Shown one piece after another: positions 1 to 8,237 of a stretch of DNA of 14,720 nucleotides. Made by a program: the position numbers and the translations under genes. The number at the start of each line of letters is the position of its first letter. The stretch's first letter is position 1. The notes under the pieces were generated by a model. The model was not told the origin of the DNA. It was given only the letters and a program-made list of their open reading frames with translations, and made no database searches. The stretch is from contig JBBRWA010000137.1 of the NCBI GenBank assembly GCA_038246345.1, positions 1-14,720 on the forward strand. The letters run 5' to 3'. The stretch comes from M3007 sp038246345 (lineage in GTDB: Bacteria > Bacteroidota > Bacteroidia > Chitinophagales > Saprospiraceae).

Positions 1-875
1 AGAAGATTGGTGTACGTTAGCAGGTCGTCAAGCATGGTTTGCAAGCGACCCAGCGACATCTCCACTTTGTTCAGCTCCGGTGATTTGTTGTCTGTTGACG
101 ATTCACGTTCTAATACCCTGCTGATGAAAGTGCGTGCTTTGTGCAGCGGCTCCTTCAGGTTGTGGGATGCGATGAAGGCGAAACGTTCCAGTTCTTCATT
201 GGCCAGGTGGAGATATTGCACGTTTTTTTCAAGGGCTATTTCTGCACCTAAACGCGCTTTAAAATCGATGCTGAGGAGGTAGAAGGCGTAAAGCAGTATG
301 GTAATGGCCATTAATCCTGTCAGGAGCAGCAAGACGGGAACCGTGCCCCCGGAATCACTTTGCAAAGTATTACGCATTATAAGAAAATTGTCCTCAATTT
401 CGCGCATCTTGTCCAGCGTTACAAAGGCGTTTTCTACAAGTGGTTTTACCCGGCGGATATCAGCTTTCATAGAATCCACCGGAATACTCGTTTCATTGGT
501 ATCAAACCACTTATGAGAATGCAAACCTGATAATCCTATCAACTCCCGAATTTGCCTGATGTTTTTGTTTTGAACCGGGTTGTCAATGATAAGCCATTCC
601 AATGAATCCGTTAAGGCATCGAGGGATTGGCCTTCCGACAATATTTGTTCTTTTCCTTCAGGCGTTTGTTCAATAATGTAACCTCGCCTCAATGTCACCA
701 ACTTTAAAATGCTTGCTTTCAGGCGCTCCGTGGAATTCATTACCTTGTAAGTATGCTCTACATATTGGGTATATTTCTTAAATTGCGAAAATTGAAAAAA
801 GGAATAGAATTCCAGAAACAAGAGGGTTCCTATTGTTAAATAAACATAAATACTTGATTGTCGGGTCCAGTGCAT
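1..875 (-). CDS. CHASE3-like sensor histidine kinase, C-terminus off the window
   Basis: Membrane sensor kinase expected to autophosphorylate on His and pass phosphate to a response regulator. Translating the complement from the ATG at 875 gives an open frame to base 1 (about 291 codons). In order: an N-terminal TM helix (about residues 9-29), an extracytoplasmic helical domain of about 160 residues with the feel of CHASE3 (LVTLRRGYIIEQTPEGKEQ), a second TM helix near residues 185-207 (VPVLLLLTGLMAITILLYAF), a short coiled-coil and a HisKA dimerisation helix (ERFAFIASHNLKEPLHKA) with the phosphoacceptor His at about residue 238. The H-N-L-K-E-P form has Asn where the two-component consensus often has Asp or Glu. 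The HATPase domain must lie before base 1. The gene is divergent from rpoN. The kinase assignment is firm; the CHASE3 name is by architecture only. Confidence 0.85.
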   Translation of the reverse strand, partial: MHWTRQSSIYVYLTIGTLLFLEFYSFFQFSQFKKYTQYVEHTYKVMNSTERLKASILKLVTLRRGYIIEQTPEGKEQILSEGQSLDALTDSLEWLIIDNPVQNKNIRQIRELIGLSGLHSHKWFDTNETSIPVDSMKADIRRVKPLVENAFVTLDKMREIEDNFLIMRNTLQSDSGGTVPVLLLLTGLMAITILLYAFYLLSIDFKARLGAEIALEKNVQYLHLANEELERFAFIASHNLKEPLHKARTFISRVLERESSTDNKSPELNKVEMSLGRLQTMLDDLLTYTNL

Positions 876-897
876 GGATTCTCTTGTTATATAATTG

Positions 898-925
898 CAA
901 ATATATAAAAAACCAACGCATGCAA
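898..925 (-). promoter_or_regulatory. Candidate Bacteroidota promoter for the divergent kinase
   Basis: On the minus strand TATATTTG (898-905) fits the Bacteroidota -7 consensus TAnnTTTG exactly, with a TTG at 923-925 seventeen bases upstream as a possible -33 element. Transcription would begin about 15-20 bases before the kinase ATG at 875. The spacer is slightly short against the usual 19-21, and the upstream element lies within the first codons of rpoN, so this is a motif-based guess. Confidence 0.4.
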
Positions 926-2359
926 CATCAGTCGAACGTACAGAAGCAGGCACAGACGCAAACGCTTAAAATATTGCCGCAGCAAATTCAATTCCTGAAT
1001 TTGCTGCACCTGAATGTATTGGAGCTTGAAAATTATCTCCAAACGGCGCTCGACGAAAACCCTTTTTTAGAATTGCGCCCCGATAACGAATTTTCTGAGT
1101 CCGTGGAAGAGCAAGAGCTTTCAGGAGAAACCAGCTCCGGAGAAGACGATAATCCGCTCGATTTCAGGGGGCTTGACGACGAAATACCCGATTACAACAC
1201 AAAAACGGAACGGGGGTACGAATCGGAAGACCAGTACCAGGCGCCAGCGGTGCAGATGACCGATATTCGCGCAGAATTGAAATTGCAGTGCAGCTTTTTA
1301 ACCATCGACGAGCGGCTGCGCACCCTGTGCACCTACCTTATTGATTCTCTCGACGATGCCGGTTTTTTGCTAACAGATTTGGACACCCTGGCCGATGATA
1401 TTTCTTTTTCCAAAAGCAGTTATTTCAACGATGGAGAATTGCAGGAAGCACTGCTGGTGGTACAACAATTAGACCCTCCCGGCATCGGCGCCCGCAACCT
1501 GAAAGAATGCCTTTTGTTGCAGTTGCAGCGCCACCAGGCACAAGGCTTCCGCGTGGAGCTCCCCCTGCGGCTGATCAACGATCACATGGAGGCATTGGCC
1601 GCCCATGATTATGTGTCGATCAAAAAAGCATTGAAAATTGATGATGAAGACCTTAGCTATGCCATTGAATACATCACAGACCTTAATCCAAGACCGCTGC
1701 GCGGCATGGCGGATGCAGAACCCCTGAACAGTGACATCATCATGCCTGAATACGTGGTGGAAATTGATGGCAATGACATCTTTTGCACTTTAGCCAATGG
1801 CAGGGCTGAAACACTCAAAATTACAGAAGGCCTGGATGAAATGCTCAAAGAGACCCACGACAAAAAAGCGGCACAGTTTATCCATAAAAAAATGGAAGAT
1901 GCCAGCTGGTTGATCGAAGCACTCCGGCAACGCGACGATACGATGCTTCGGATTATGCGGGTCATTGCTGTATTGCAACGCGATTTTTTTCTGAGTGGCG
2001 ATGTCAAAATGCTCAAGCCAATGGTGCTGCGCGATGTGGCAGCCTATGTCGATATGGACATTAGCACGGTCTCCAGGGTTACCAGTGCCAAATATGCTCA
2101 AACCCCTTTTGGCAATATCAACCTAAAAGATCTTTTTACCCATACCTTCACCGCAATGGACGGACGTGAACTGAACAACCAGGATATTCAGGATTGTCTC
2201 ATGGACATTATTGCCGTTGAAGCAAAATCTTTCCCCTTGAATGACACCGAAATCTGCAAATTACTGGCAGAAAAAGGGTATCCTGTGGCGCGCCGTACGG
2301 TGGCTAAATACCGCGATCTACTCCACATCCCCATTGCAACGCTCCGCAGGCAAGTCTGA
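920..2359 (+). CDS. rpoN: RNA polymerase sigma-54 factor RpoN
   Basis: Alternative sigma factor that directs RNA polymerase to -24/-12 promoters and needs an AAA+ activator to open them. Starting at ATG 920 the protein has 479 residues, normal for the family. It begins with the Gln/Leu-rich region I (QAQTQTLKILPQQIQFLNLL) that contacts activators, followed by an acidic region II, the core-binding domain with the motif LDPPGIGARNLKECLLLQL, an HTH segment (DISTVSRVTSAKYAQTP), and the RpoN box ARRTVAKYR close to the C-terminus. The same frame is open back to 833, but those 29 extra residues are not sigma-54-like and overlap the divergent kinase, so 920 is preferred. A sigma-54 activator follows 58 bp downstream, suggesting co-expression. 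Confidence 0.97.
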   Translation: MQHQSNVQKQAQTQTLKILPQQIQFLNLLHLNVLELENYLQTALDENPFLELRPDNEFSESVEEQELSGETSSGEDDNPLDFRGLDDEIPDYNTKTERGYESEDQYQAPAVQMTDIRAELKLQCSFLTIDERLRTLCTYLIDSLDDAGFLLTDLDTLADDISFSKSSYFNDGELQEALLVVQQLDPPGIGARNLKECLLLQLQRHQAQGFRVELPLRLINDHMEALAAHDYVSIKKALKIDDEDLSYAIEYITDLNPRPLRGMADAEPLNSDIIMPEYVVEIDGNDIFCTLANGRAETLKITEGLDEMLKETHDKKAAQFIHKKMEDASWLIEALRQRDDTMLRIMRVIAVLQRDFFLSGDVKMLKPMVLRDVAAYVDMDISTVSRVTSAKYAQTPFGNINLKDLFTHTFTAMDGRELNNQDIQDCLMDIIAVEAKSFPLNDTEICKLLAEKGYPVARRTVAKYRDLLHIPIATLRRQV

Positions 2360-2435
2360 TGAAATAGCACATAGGCACCTTGAGCATATATTCTTCCATT
2401 TCAAACAGTAACTTAACGTGAAAACAAACCAGTCC

Positions 2436-3887
2436 ATGCAAAAAATACTCATAATCGATGATGAAATAGACATCTGCCTGCTGCTGAAACGCTATCTTAC
2501 TAAAAAAGGATACGAAACAGAATATGCAACAGACGGTTCGAAAGGGCTTGATTTATTGGACAGTTTCAAACCGGATTTGGTGCTGAGCGATTTTCGACTG
2601 GGAAAAATGGACGGTGCTGTAATGCTCACCCTCATCAAAGAAAAGTACCCCAATATTCCAGTGATTATCATGACGGGCTACTCTGATATCAAAATAGCCA
2701 TCAATGTTATGAAATTGGGCGCTTTTGATTACCTCACCAAGCCGCTTTTCCCGGAAGAAATATTGCATACCATCCAACGCGCACTGGAAACACCCGCCGC
2801 AACAGCTGAAACTACAAACGTGTTGCCCGGCGAAGGTCTGCCAGTGCCTGCTAAAGCTGCTCGTCAGCGCAACACAAAACCCCAGCACGGGTATATTTTT
2901 GGGGATAGCGCCGTATCCCAAAACCTCAAAAAACAGATTCAACTTGTTGCCCCGACCAGTTACAGCGTCATCATTTACGGCGAAAGCGGGTCGGGGAAAG
3001 AAGGAGTTGCCAGTGAGATACACCGCTTGAGCAATCGGGCGAAGCAGCCTTTCCTCGCCATGGATTGTGGTGCCATTTCGCCGCAACTCGCGGGCAGCGA
3101 ACTGTTCGGACACGAAAAAGGCGCGTTCACAGGCGCTATTGAACAAAAAATCGGCCACTTCGAACGCGCCAACGGCGGCACGCTTTTTCTGGATGAAGTA
3201 TCCAATTTATCTTATGATGTGCAAGTCTCCCTGCTGCGGGTAGTGCAGGAGCGCCAATTGCGCCGCATTGGTGGCAGCAAACAAATCGATATCGATGTGC
3301 GCATCATCATCGCCAGCAACGAAAAGCTGTGGGACACCAGCCGCAACGGAAAATTTCGCGAAGACCTCTACCACCGCTTCAACGAATTCAGTATTGATGT
3401 GCCGCCCTTGCGCGAGCGCGGGCCAGACATTATGATGTTTGCAGCCTACTTTCTGGAGCAAATAAACGCTGAATTGGGCAAAAATGTGGCAGGTTTTTCC
3501 CAAGGTGTAGCGGATTTGTTCAATTTTTACCCTTGGTACGGCAATTTGCGGGAATTGAAAAACGTGCTCAAAAGGGCAACCCTATTGTGTAACAGCGAAT
3601 TAATACATTCCAAACACCTGCCCTTTGAAATCGTAAACCACGAAAAATTGCTGTTTACAGAGATCAGTGACCAAACACAGGAGCAGATCACGCCAGGGGC
3701 TGCGATACCAACTGCGGTCGAACATTCAAAAATGCCGGTAAGCCTGAAAAATGCGGCCATTGAAGCGGAAAGTGAAGTCATCCTGAATGCCTTGCGCCAA
3801 ACGAATTTCAACAAAAGCAAAGCAGCTGAATTGCTAAATATCGATAGGAAAACCCTGTACAATAAAATAAAATACTATAATATTTAA
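2436..3887 (+). CDS. NtrC-family sigma-54-dependent response regulator
   Basis: Phosphorylation-controlled AAA+ activator of sigma-54 RNA polymerase. Numbering from the alternative GTG at 2418 (489 aa), the receiver occupies residues 8-125 with acidic pocket D14-D15, phosphoacceptor D58 (LVLSDFRLG), T86 and K108. The AAA+ domain spans about 158-390: Walker A GESGSGKE (188-195), sigma-54-contacting GAFTGA loop (235-240), Walker B GGTLFLDE, and the REDLYHRF arginine-finger segment. The C-terminal Fis-type HTH reads NKSKAAELLNIDRKTLYNKI. The ATG at 2436 (483 aa) starts at the first receiver strand and is chosen; GTG 2418 adds only six residues. The usual WPGN before the sensor-II RELKN is WYGN here, a small departure. 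Targets cannot be named. A histidine kinase follows 17 bp downstream and is the likely phosphodonor. Confidence 0.95.
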   Translation: MQKILIIDDEIDICLLLKRYLTKKGYETEYATDGSKGLDLLDSFKPDLVLSDFRLGKMDGAVMLTLIKEKYPNIPVIIMTGYSDIKIAINVMKLGAFDYLTKPLFPEEILHTIQRALETPAATAETTNVLPGEGLPVPAKAARQRNTKPQHGYIFGDSAVSQNLKKQIQLVAPTSYSVIIYGESGSGKEGVASEIHRLSNRAKQPFLAMDCGAISPQLAGSELFGHEKGAFTGAIEQKIGHFERANGGTLFLDEVSNLSYDVQVSLLRVVQERQLRRIGGSKQIDIDVRIIIASNEKLWDTSRNGKFREDLYHRFNEFSIDVPPLRERGPDIMMFAAYFLEQINAELGKNVAGFSQGVADLFNFYPWYGNLRELKNVLKRATLLCNSELIHSKHLPFEIVNHEKLLFTEISDQTQEQITPGAAIPTAVEHSKMPVSLKNAAIEAESEVILNALRQTNFNKSKAAELLNIDRKTLYNKIKYYNI

Positions 3888-3904
3888 TCTAGAAATTGTG
3901 TGCC

Positions 3905-5545
3905 ATGTATTCAAAAGATTATTTCAAATCACCAGAGTACAGCCCTCAAGAAATTGGAATGGGCATCTTTCGAAAAATCAGCCAGGACATGCCCTATCTG
4001 GTTTTTATCATCAAGGCATCCAATTTCATGTTGTTGTATGCCAACCGCAAAGTCACCGAATTTTTAGGACTTGATCTGGACGACTTGCAGGAGATGGAAG
4101 GCGGATGGATGGATATGATGGACGAAGGAGACATTCAAAGTATGTTGGAAGTTGGTCAACGGCTACCTTTTCTCAAAAACGAAGAAGCCATTAAGTTAAA
4201 GGTGAAGCTCAAAGCGAAAGAAGGCAATATTGTTTACCTGGAAACCTCGGTCTCCGTATTCAAACACCATGAAGATGGTACTCCGTCGGAGTATTTTTGT
4301 GTATCAGAGGATATAACTGAAAAAGTAATGCTGGAAGCGCGCGCCCTGGAATTGGAAGTAGTAGCGCGCGCAGCAGAAGTATCTTTTGCTTTTGGCGCCT
4401 GGGAATGGGATATGCTGAAAAACAAAGTAAAATGGTCTGACGGTTTTTGGGACATGCTGGAATACCCAGTCTCTATGCGGAACCATGATTGGATGCCCAT
4501 GGAACAGTATTTCAACCATTTGGAACCAGCATACAAAGACCTCGCCAACGATATGGTGTACGGAATTGAAACACTCACCGGGCCAGAGCAGCCAGAGCCG
4601 TTGGAAATCACGTTGGTCACCTACACAGGGAAAACGGTGCATGTCATCACACGCACCCGTGTCATCAACTGGAAAGATGGCAAACCAGCCCTCGCCATAG
4701 GCTCTACGGCCAATATCACCAAAATGAAAAACATCCAGAAAAGCCTGGAGACCAAAATTACAGAGCTCGCCAACTCCTACAATGAAATGGAAGAGTTTGC
4801 TTATGTAGCATCACATGACTTGCAAGAACCGCTTCGAAAAATCACTACGTTCAGCGAGCGATTGAAAGACAAATTCGGCGAAAGTCTGCACGCTGATTGT
4901 GCACTTTATTTAAACCGCATTATCGATGCAACAAGCAGGATGCGCATGCTCATTGAAAACCTGTTAGCCCTCTCGCGCACCAAACGCGATGAAGGGTATT
5001 TCAAGCCCACCAACCTGAATGACATCCTCTTAGACGTCATCACGGATTTGGAAATAACCATGGCGCAAAAATCAGCGGTCATCAACCACACGCCCTTGCC
5101 AACCATCGATGCCATACCAACCCAGATGCACCAATTGTTTTTAAACTTCGCAACCAACTCCTTAAAATTTACAAACGAAAACAAATCCGCCGTTATCCAA
5201 ATAAAAAATGAAATATTGTCAGACGCGCAAAAACAAGAATATGGCTTAGACCTAACACAAGATTATGTACACATTCAAATTGAAGACAATGGGATTGGCT
5301 TTGAAAGTGACTATGCCGAAATGATCTTTACACCGTTCAAACGCCTGCACGGGCGTTCCGAATATGAGGGAACAGGTATTGGATTGGCAATTTGTAAAAA
5401 AGTGGCACAAAACCACGGCGGAATCATCTGGGCGGAATCATCTCTGGGCAATGGCGCAACTTTTCACATCGTGCTCGCAACGCGCCAATTCAACGAGACG
5501 CGAAAAAAAGCTGATCATTATTTCAGTACTGTAAGTACATTGTGA
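3905..5545 (+). CDS. PAS-PAS sensor histidine kinase, soluble
   Basis: Cytoplasmic sensor kinase of 546 residues with no evident TM segment. Two PAS-like modules are seen: about residues 20-140, ending in the typical SEDITEK junction, and about 158-278, with the PAS_3-like FGAWEWDMLKNKVKWSDGFW and ending in STANITKMK. A coiled linker leads to HisKA (EEFAYVASHDLQEPLRKI) with phosphoacceptor His at residue 304, then a HATPase_c domain with N-box NFATNSLKFT, G1 DNGIGF, F-box FTPFKRLHG and G2 GTGIGLAICKK. All catalytic motifs are intact. This HisKA/HATPase type resembles phytochrome-like kinases, which often pair with Rcp1-like receivers such as the next gene, 23 bp downstream. The ATG at 3905 is preferred to the in-frame TTG at 3896, which would add three residues. 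The sensed signal is unknown. Confidence 0.92.
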   Translation: MYSKDYFKSPEYSPQEIGMGIFRKISQDMPYLVFIIKASNFMLLYANRKVTEFLGLDLDDLQEMEGGWMDMMDEGDIQSMLEVGQRLPFLKNEEAIKLKVKLKAKEGNIVYLETSVSVFKHHEDGTPSEYFCVSEDITEKVMLEARALELEVVARAAEVSFAFGAWEWDMLKNKVKWSDGFWDMLEYPVSMRNHDWMPMEQYFNHLEPAYKDLANDMVYGIETLTGPEQPEPLEITLVTYTGKTVHVITRTRVINWKDGKPALAIGSTANITKMKNIQKSLETKITELANSYNEMEEFAYVASHDLQEPLRKITTFSERLKDKFGESLHADCALYLNRIIDATSRMRMLIENLLALSRTKRDEGYFKPTNLNDILLDVITDLEITMAQKSAVINHTPLPTIDAIPTQMHQLFLNFATNSLKFTNENKSAVIQIKNEILSDAQKQEYGLDLTQDYVHIQIEDNGIGFESDYAEMIFTPFKRLHGRSEYEGTGIGLAICKKVAQNHGGIIWAESSLGNGATFHIVLATRQFNETRKKADHYFSTVSTL

Positions 5546-5568
5546 GAGTTTAAGCTAATATCCATTTT

Positions 5569-6021
5569 ATGAAAAACGACAAGAATTTAGTGATCTTAAT
5601 TGCAGACGACGATGCGGACGATCGGCTTATGACCAGAGAAGCTTTTGAAGAACTTCAAGTACCAAACGACTTATTCTTTGTAAAAGACGGGGTGGAACTG
5701 CTGGACTATTTAAACCGTCGGGGTGCCTATACCGACCAGGAAAGCTGCCCCAGGCCCGGGCTCATCCTTCTCGACCTGAACATGCCGCGCATGGACGGCC
5801 GGGAAGCCCTAAAGGCAATAAAAAAAGATGATAACCTGAAATCAATACCCGTTTCGATATTTTCCACCTCACAAGCTGAGGAAGATGTGTTGCGCAGCTA
5901 TAATCTCGGGGTAAATTGCTTTATCACCAAACCAGTGTCCTTTAAAGGGCTGGTGACGGTGATTGCTCAACTCAACAGCTTTTGGTTTGAACTGGTTTCA
6001 CTGCCCATGAACAATAAATAA
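5569..6021 (+). CDS. Rcp1-like single-domain response regulator
   Basis: A 150-residue stand-alone receiver with no output domain, likely a phosphorelay intermediate or protein-binding switch. Visible residues are the acidic triad D13-D14-D15 (ILIADDDADDR), phosphoacceptor D69 in ILLDLNMPRMDG, the switch Ser/Thr in SIFSTSQ, and the lysine in FITKPVS. The insertion around 52-62 (RGAYTDQESCPRPG) between helix 2 and strand 3 is characteristic of the Rcp1/phytochrome receiver subfamily. It lies between two histidine kinases, 23 bp after one and 8 bp before the other, and is most simply the shared partner of one or both. The start is unambiguous because the receiver's first strand follows within a few residues. 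Confidence 0.93.
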   Translation: MKNDKNLVILIADDDADDRLMTREAFEELQVPNDLFFVKDGVELLDYLNRRGAYTDQESCPRPGLILLDLNMPRMDGREALKAIKKDDNLKSIPVSIFSTSQAEEDVLRSYNLGVNCFITKPVSFKGLVTVIAQLNSFWFELVSLPMNNK

Positions 6022-6029
6022 TACCTAAT

Positions 6030-7475
6030 ATGAACAAGGACAAAAGGATCCGCGTACTAATCGTGGACGATGATGAAGACGACTTTTTACTGACCTCCCA
6101 CAGCTTGCGCGACATCCCTGGGAGTCAATTTGAAGTGGCTTGGGCTTCAAGCTATCAATTAGGGCTGGAGCAGATAAAAAAGCGCGCACACGATGTGTAC
6201 ATCATCGACTACTTTCTGGGTTCTAACAACGGTCTTTCCCTCATTCGCGAAGCAATAAAAGCACAATGCGAGGAACCGATGATCTTGTTGACTGGCGTGA
6301 ACAATCAGGAGGTAGATGAAGCGGCGACAGAATTGGGTGCCTTCGACTTCCTGCTTAAAGGCAGCCTTAGCGCTGATGGACTGGAACGGAGCATACGTTA
6401 TTCCCTGGCCCAGGCAGCCATGATCAAGGCAGCAAAGGAAAACGAAGTCAAATTCCGCACGGTATTCGAGAAATCCCAGGACATGATATTCATTGCCGAT
6501 GAGTCCGGCAGGCTGATGAGCGTGAGTAATTCAGCGGTTAGCCTAACTGGCTTTGAAGTGCATGAGCTCCTTCAAATGAAAAGCACGGATCTATTCGCCA
6601 ATAAAGAAGAGGGGGAGAGCATTGAAAGAGCCTTGGCAAAAGACAACGAAATTTCAGGAAAGAAAATTGAATTGCGCACCAAAAACAATGAAAGGCGTAT
6701 TTGTACTTTGTTCGCGACCATGCAATCGGATCGTCATGGCAAACGCTATTGCCAGGGAGTGTTGCACGACCTGACGGCAAAAATCCGCGAAGAACGGGCC
6801 ACCATGCTTTCAGAAAAAATGGAAGCTACGCGTCGGTTCATGCTCATGCTGGCCCATGAAGTGCGCAACCCGCTCACCAATATCGGCCTCGCCCTGGAAG
6901 GCTTCTACGCTGAGCTGCCAGAAAACAATGATTTTAAGGACTACCTGGACATCATAAAACGGAATGCCAAGCGGATCGATAATTTGGTCACCCAACTGCT
7001 CGATTCCTCCAAACCAACGGCACTGAATCTGAAGCCCTGTTCCATGCAGGAAATACTGCGACAAACACTGGAAGAGGCTAAAGACCGGCTTGCGCTCAAG
7101 AAAATAAAGTTGGCTACCAGCTATTCGAATGACAATGATATGGTCTTGATCGATGCGGAAAAGATGCAAATTGCATTGACCAATATTGTGGTGAATGCCG
7201 TGGAAGCCATGGATGAAACGAAGGGCATCCTCCAAATAAGCACAGAAAGAGCCGCTCAAAAACTTATGGTATCCATAACAGACAATGGCTGCGGCATCAG
7301 CCCTGCTTTTGTCGACCGCCTGTTCGAACCCTATTTCACTTCCAAATCAAGCGGTATGGGCTTGGGACTTGCGGCTACGTTGAATATTGTGCAGTCACAT
7401 GGAGGCACAATAGATGTTGAATCCAAAGAAGGGGAGGGGACAGTGTTTTATTTGAGTTTTGATGTGGCGTCTTGA
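6030..7475 (+). CDS. REC-PAS hybrid sensor histidine kinase
   Basis: A 481-residue soluble kinase with an N-terminal receiver. The receiver (1-125) has D13-D14-D15 and phosphoacceptor D60 (VYIIDYFLG); the usual K-P becomes K-G in FDFLLKGSL. A PAS domain follows (about 138-260; FRTVFEKSQDMIFIADESG to GVLHDLTAK), then HisKA (FMLMLAHEVRNPLTNI) with phosphoacceptor His at residue 276, and HATPase_c with N-box NIVVNAVEAMDE, G1 DNGCGISP, F-box LFEPYFTSK and G2 GMGLGLAA. The catalytic core is of NtrB/AtoS type (HEVRNPL), the kind that typically phosphorylates NtrC-family regulators, so it is a plausible partner for the activator at 2436. The receiver fused in front suggests input from an upstream kinase. 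Its 3' end overlaps the convergent methyltransferase gene by 28 bp. Confidence 0.94.
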   Translation: MNKDKRIRVLIVDDDEDDFLLTSHSLRDIPGSQFEVAWASSYQLGLEQIKKRAHDVYIIDYFLGSNNGLSLIREAIKAQCEEPMILLTGVNNQEVDEAATELGAFDFLLKGSLSADGLERSIRYSLAQAAMIKAAKENEVKFRTVFEKSQDMIFIADESGRLMSVSNSAVSLTGFEVHELLQMKSTDLFANKEEGESIERALAKDNEISGKKIELRTKNNERRICTLFATMQSDRHGKRYCQGVLHDLTAKIREERATMLSEKMEATRRFMLMLAHEVRNPLTNIGLALEGFYAELPENNDFKDYLDIIKRNAKRIDNLVTQLLDSSKPTALNLKPCSMQEILRQTLEEAKDRLALKKIKLATSYSNDNDMVLIDAEKMQIALTNIVVNAVEAMDETKGILQISTERAAQKLMVSITDNGCGISPAFVDRLFEPYFTSKSSGMGLGLAATLNIVQSHGGTIDVESKEGEGTVFYLSFDVAS

Positions 7476-8143
7476 TTTTCCAGCACCGCCCAAAACTGCC
7501 ATTCCTTCCGCAACACCCGCCGCAGCACCGGCAAATGCCCGTACAACTGAATCCCAGCCTTCTGCTGCACAATCTCCAGCCCGCATTTCCGGCACAGTGC
7601 CGAAAAACCGTCCACCGAAAAATACTTTCCTGGGATATGCACCCCATAAGCTTGGTTGCCAAAACGATCCATCCATTTCAGGATCAGGTTTGAAAAGTAG
7701 CCGTACTGGTAATGGTCTTTTACGATGATTTTCTTGCCCACGCGGGCGCATTCGCGCAACACTAGCGCGGGATCGAGGCTGTGGTGCAGCACATCGCAGA
7801 GCAGCACATAATCGAAGGATTGGTCTTCGGTTGGAATGTGTTGCCCATCAAATGATCGGTATTTCTGCCATTTTTCCTGCGACTTCAGGTCTTCGGGCAA
7901 GGGGTAAATATCCAGGCAAGTCCAGATCGTTTTGGCATTGGCGGCGGCAATCAGCTCCGCTATTTGCATGTCGCCACAACCCACGTCGAGGCATTTCACC
8001 TTTACGTTTTTTCCATCTTCCATAATGCCGCTGAAGATGCGCGCCAGCTGCCGCACCCGGGTGCTGTGAGAAGTGCGCTGGTGGAGCTTTATCCACCATT
8101 TGTCCCAGCGGCTTTTTTCCAGTTTTGATATGTCAGAGCTCAT
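7448..8143 (-). CDS. Class I SAM-dependent methyltransferase
   Basis: A predicted cytosolic Rossmann-fold methyltransferase (231 aa from ATG 8143). The SAM-binding motif I LDVGCGD is at residues 52-58; the acidic strand-2 end appears in TCLDIYPL, and the motif around strand 4 is DYVLLCDVLHH, as in the Methyltransf_11 / UbiE-like superfamily. The substrate cannot be read from the sequence. Context behind two glycosyltransferase genes hints at a role in modifying a glycan or lipid carrier, but a dyad and a 94-bp gap separate it from them, so the link is weak. An in-frame upstream ATG at 8179 would add 12 residues (MPFAFCNFALLL); MSSDIS at 8143 looks more natural. The gene converges on the REC-PAS kinase with a 28-bp overlap of coding ends. 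Confidence 0.88.
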   Translation of the reverse strand: MSSDISKLEKSRWDKWWIKLHQRTSHSTRVRQLARIFSGIMEDGKNVKVKCLDVGCGDMQIAELIAAANAKTIWTCLDIYPLPEDLKSQEKWQKYRSFDGQHIPTEDQSFDYVLLCDVLHHSLDPALVLRECARVGKKIIVKDHYQYGYFSNLILKWMDRFGNQAYGVHIPGKYFSVDGFSALCRKCGLEIVQQKAGIQLYGHLPVLRRVLRKEWQFWAVLENQDATSKLK

Positions 8144-8193
8144 AAGTAAAAGGGCAAAATTGCAAAAAGCAAAAGGCAATGAAAATCAAGACG

Positions 8194-8229
8194 TTTGGTA
8201 AAAATTAGTTCAAACTAATTTTTACCAAA
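8194..8229. terminator. Perfect 36-bp AT-rich dyad (hairpin terminator or operator)
   Basis: TTTGGTAAAAATTAGTT is followed, after a two-base centre CA, by its exact reverse complement. The dyad begins 8 bp beyond the GT2 stop and lies 51 bp before the methyltransferase ATG, both genes on the minus strand. It would form a 16-17 bp hairpin in RNA. There is no GC-rich stem or trailing T run, so a classic intrinsic terminator is not proven; a two-fold-symmetric protein site is the alternative. Confidence 0.5.
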
Positions 8230-8237
8230 TGCTTACA

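Noticed and set aside
833..919. N-terminal extension of the rpoN frame from ATG-like start 833
   Set aside because: The 29 extra residues do not look like sigma-54 region I and overlap the start of the divergent kinase; ATG 920 begins the recognised Gln/Leu-rich region.
2371..2390. Sigma-54-like GGCAC...GC upstream of the NtrC gene
   Set aside because: The GG and GC are 8 bases apart rather than 10, so it does not fit the -24/-12 promoter.
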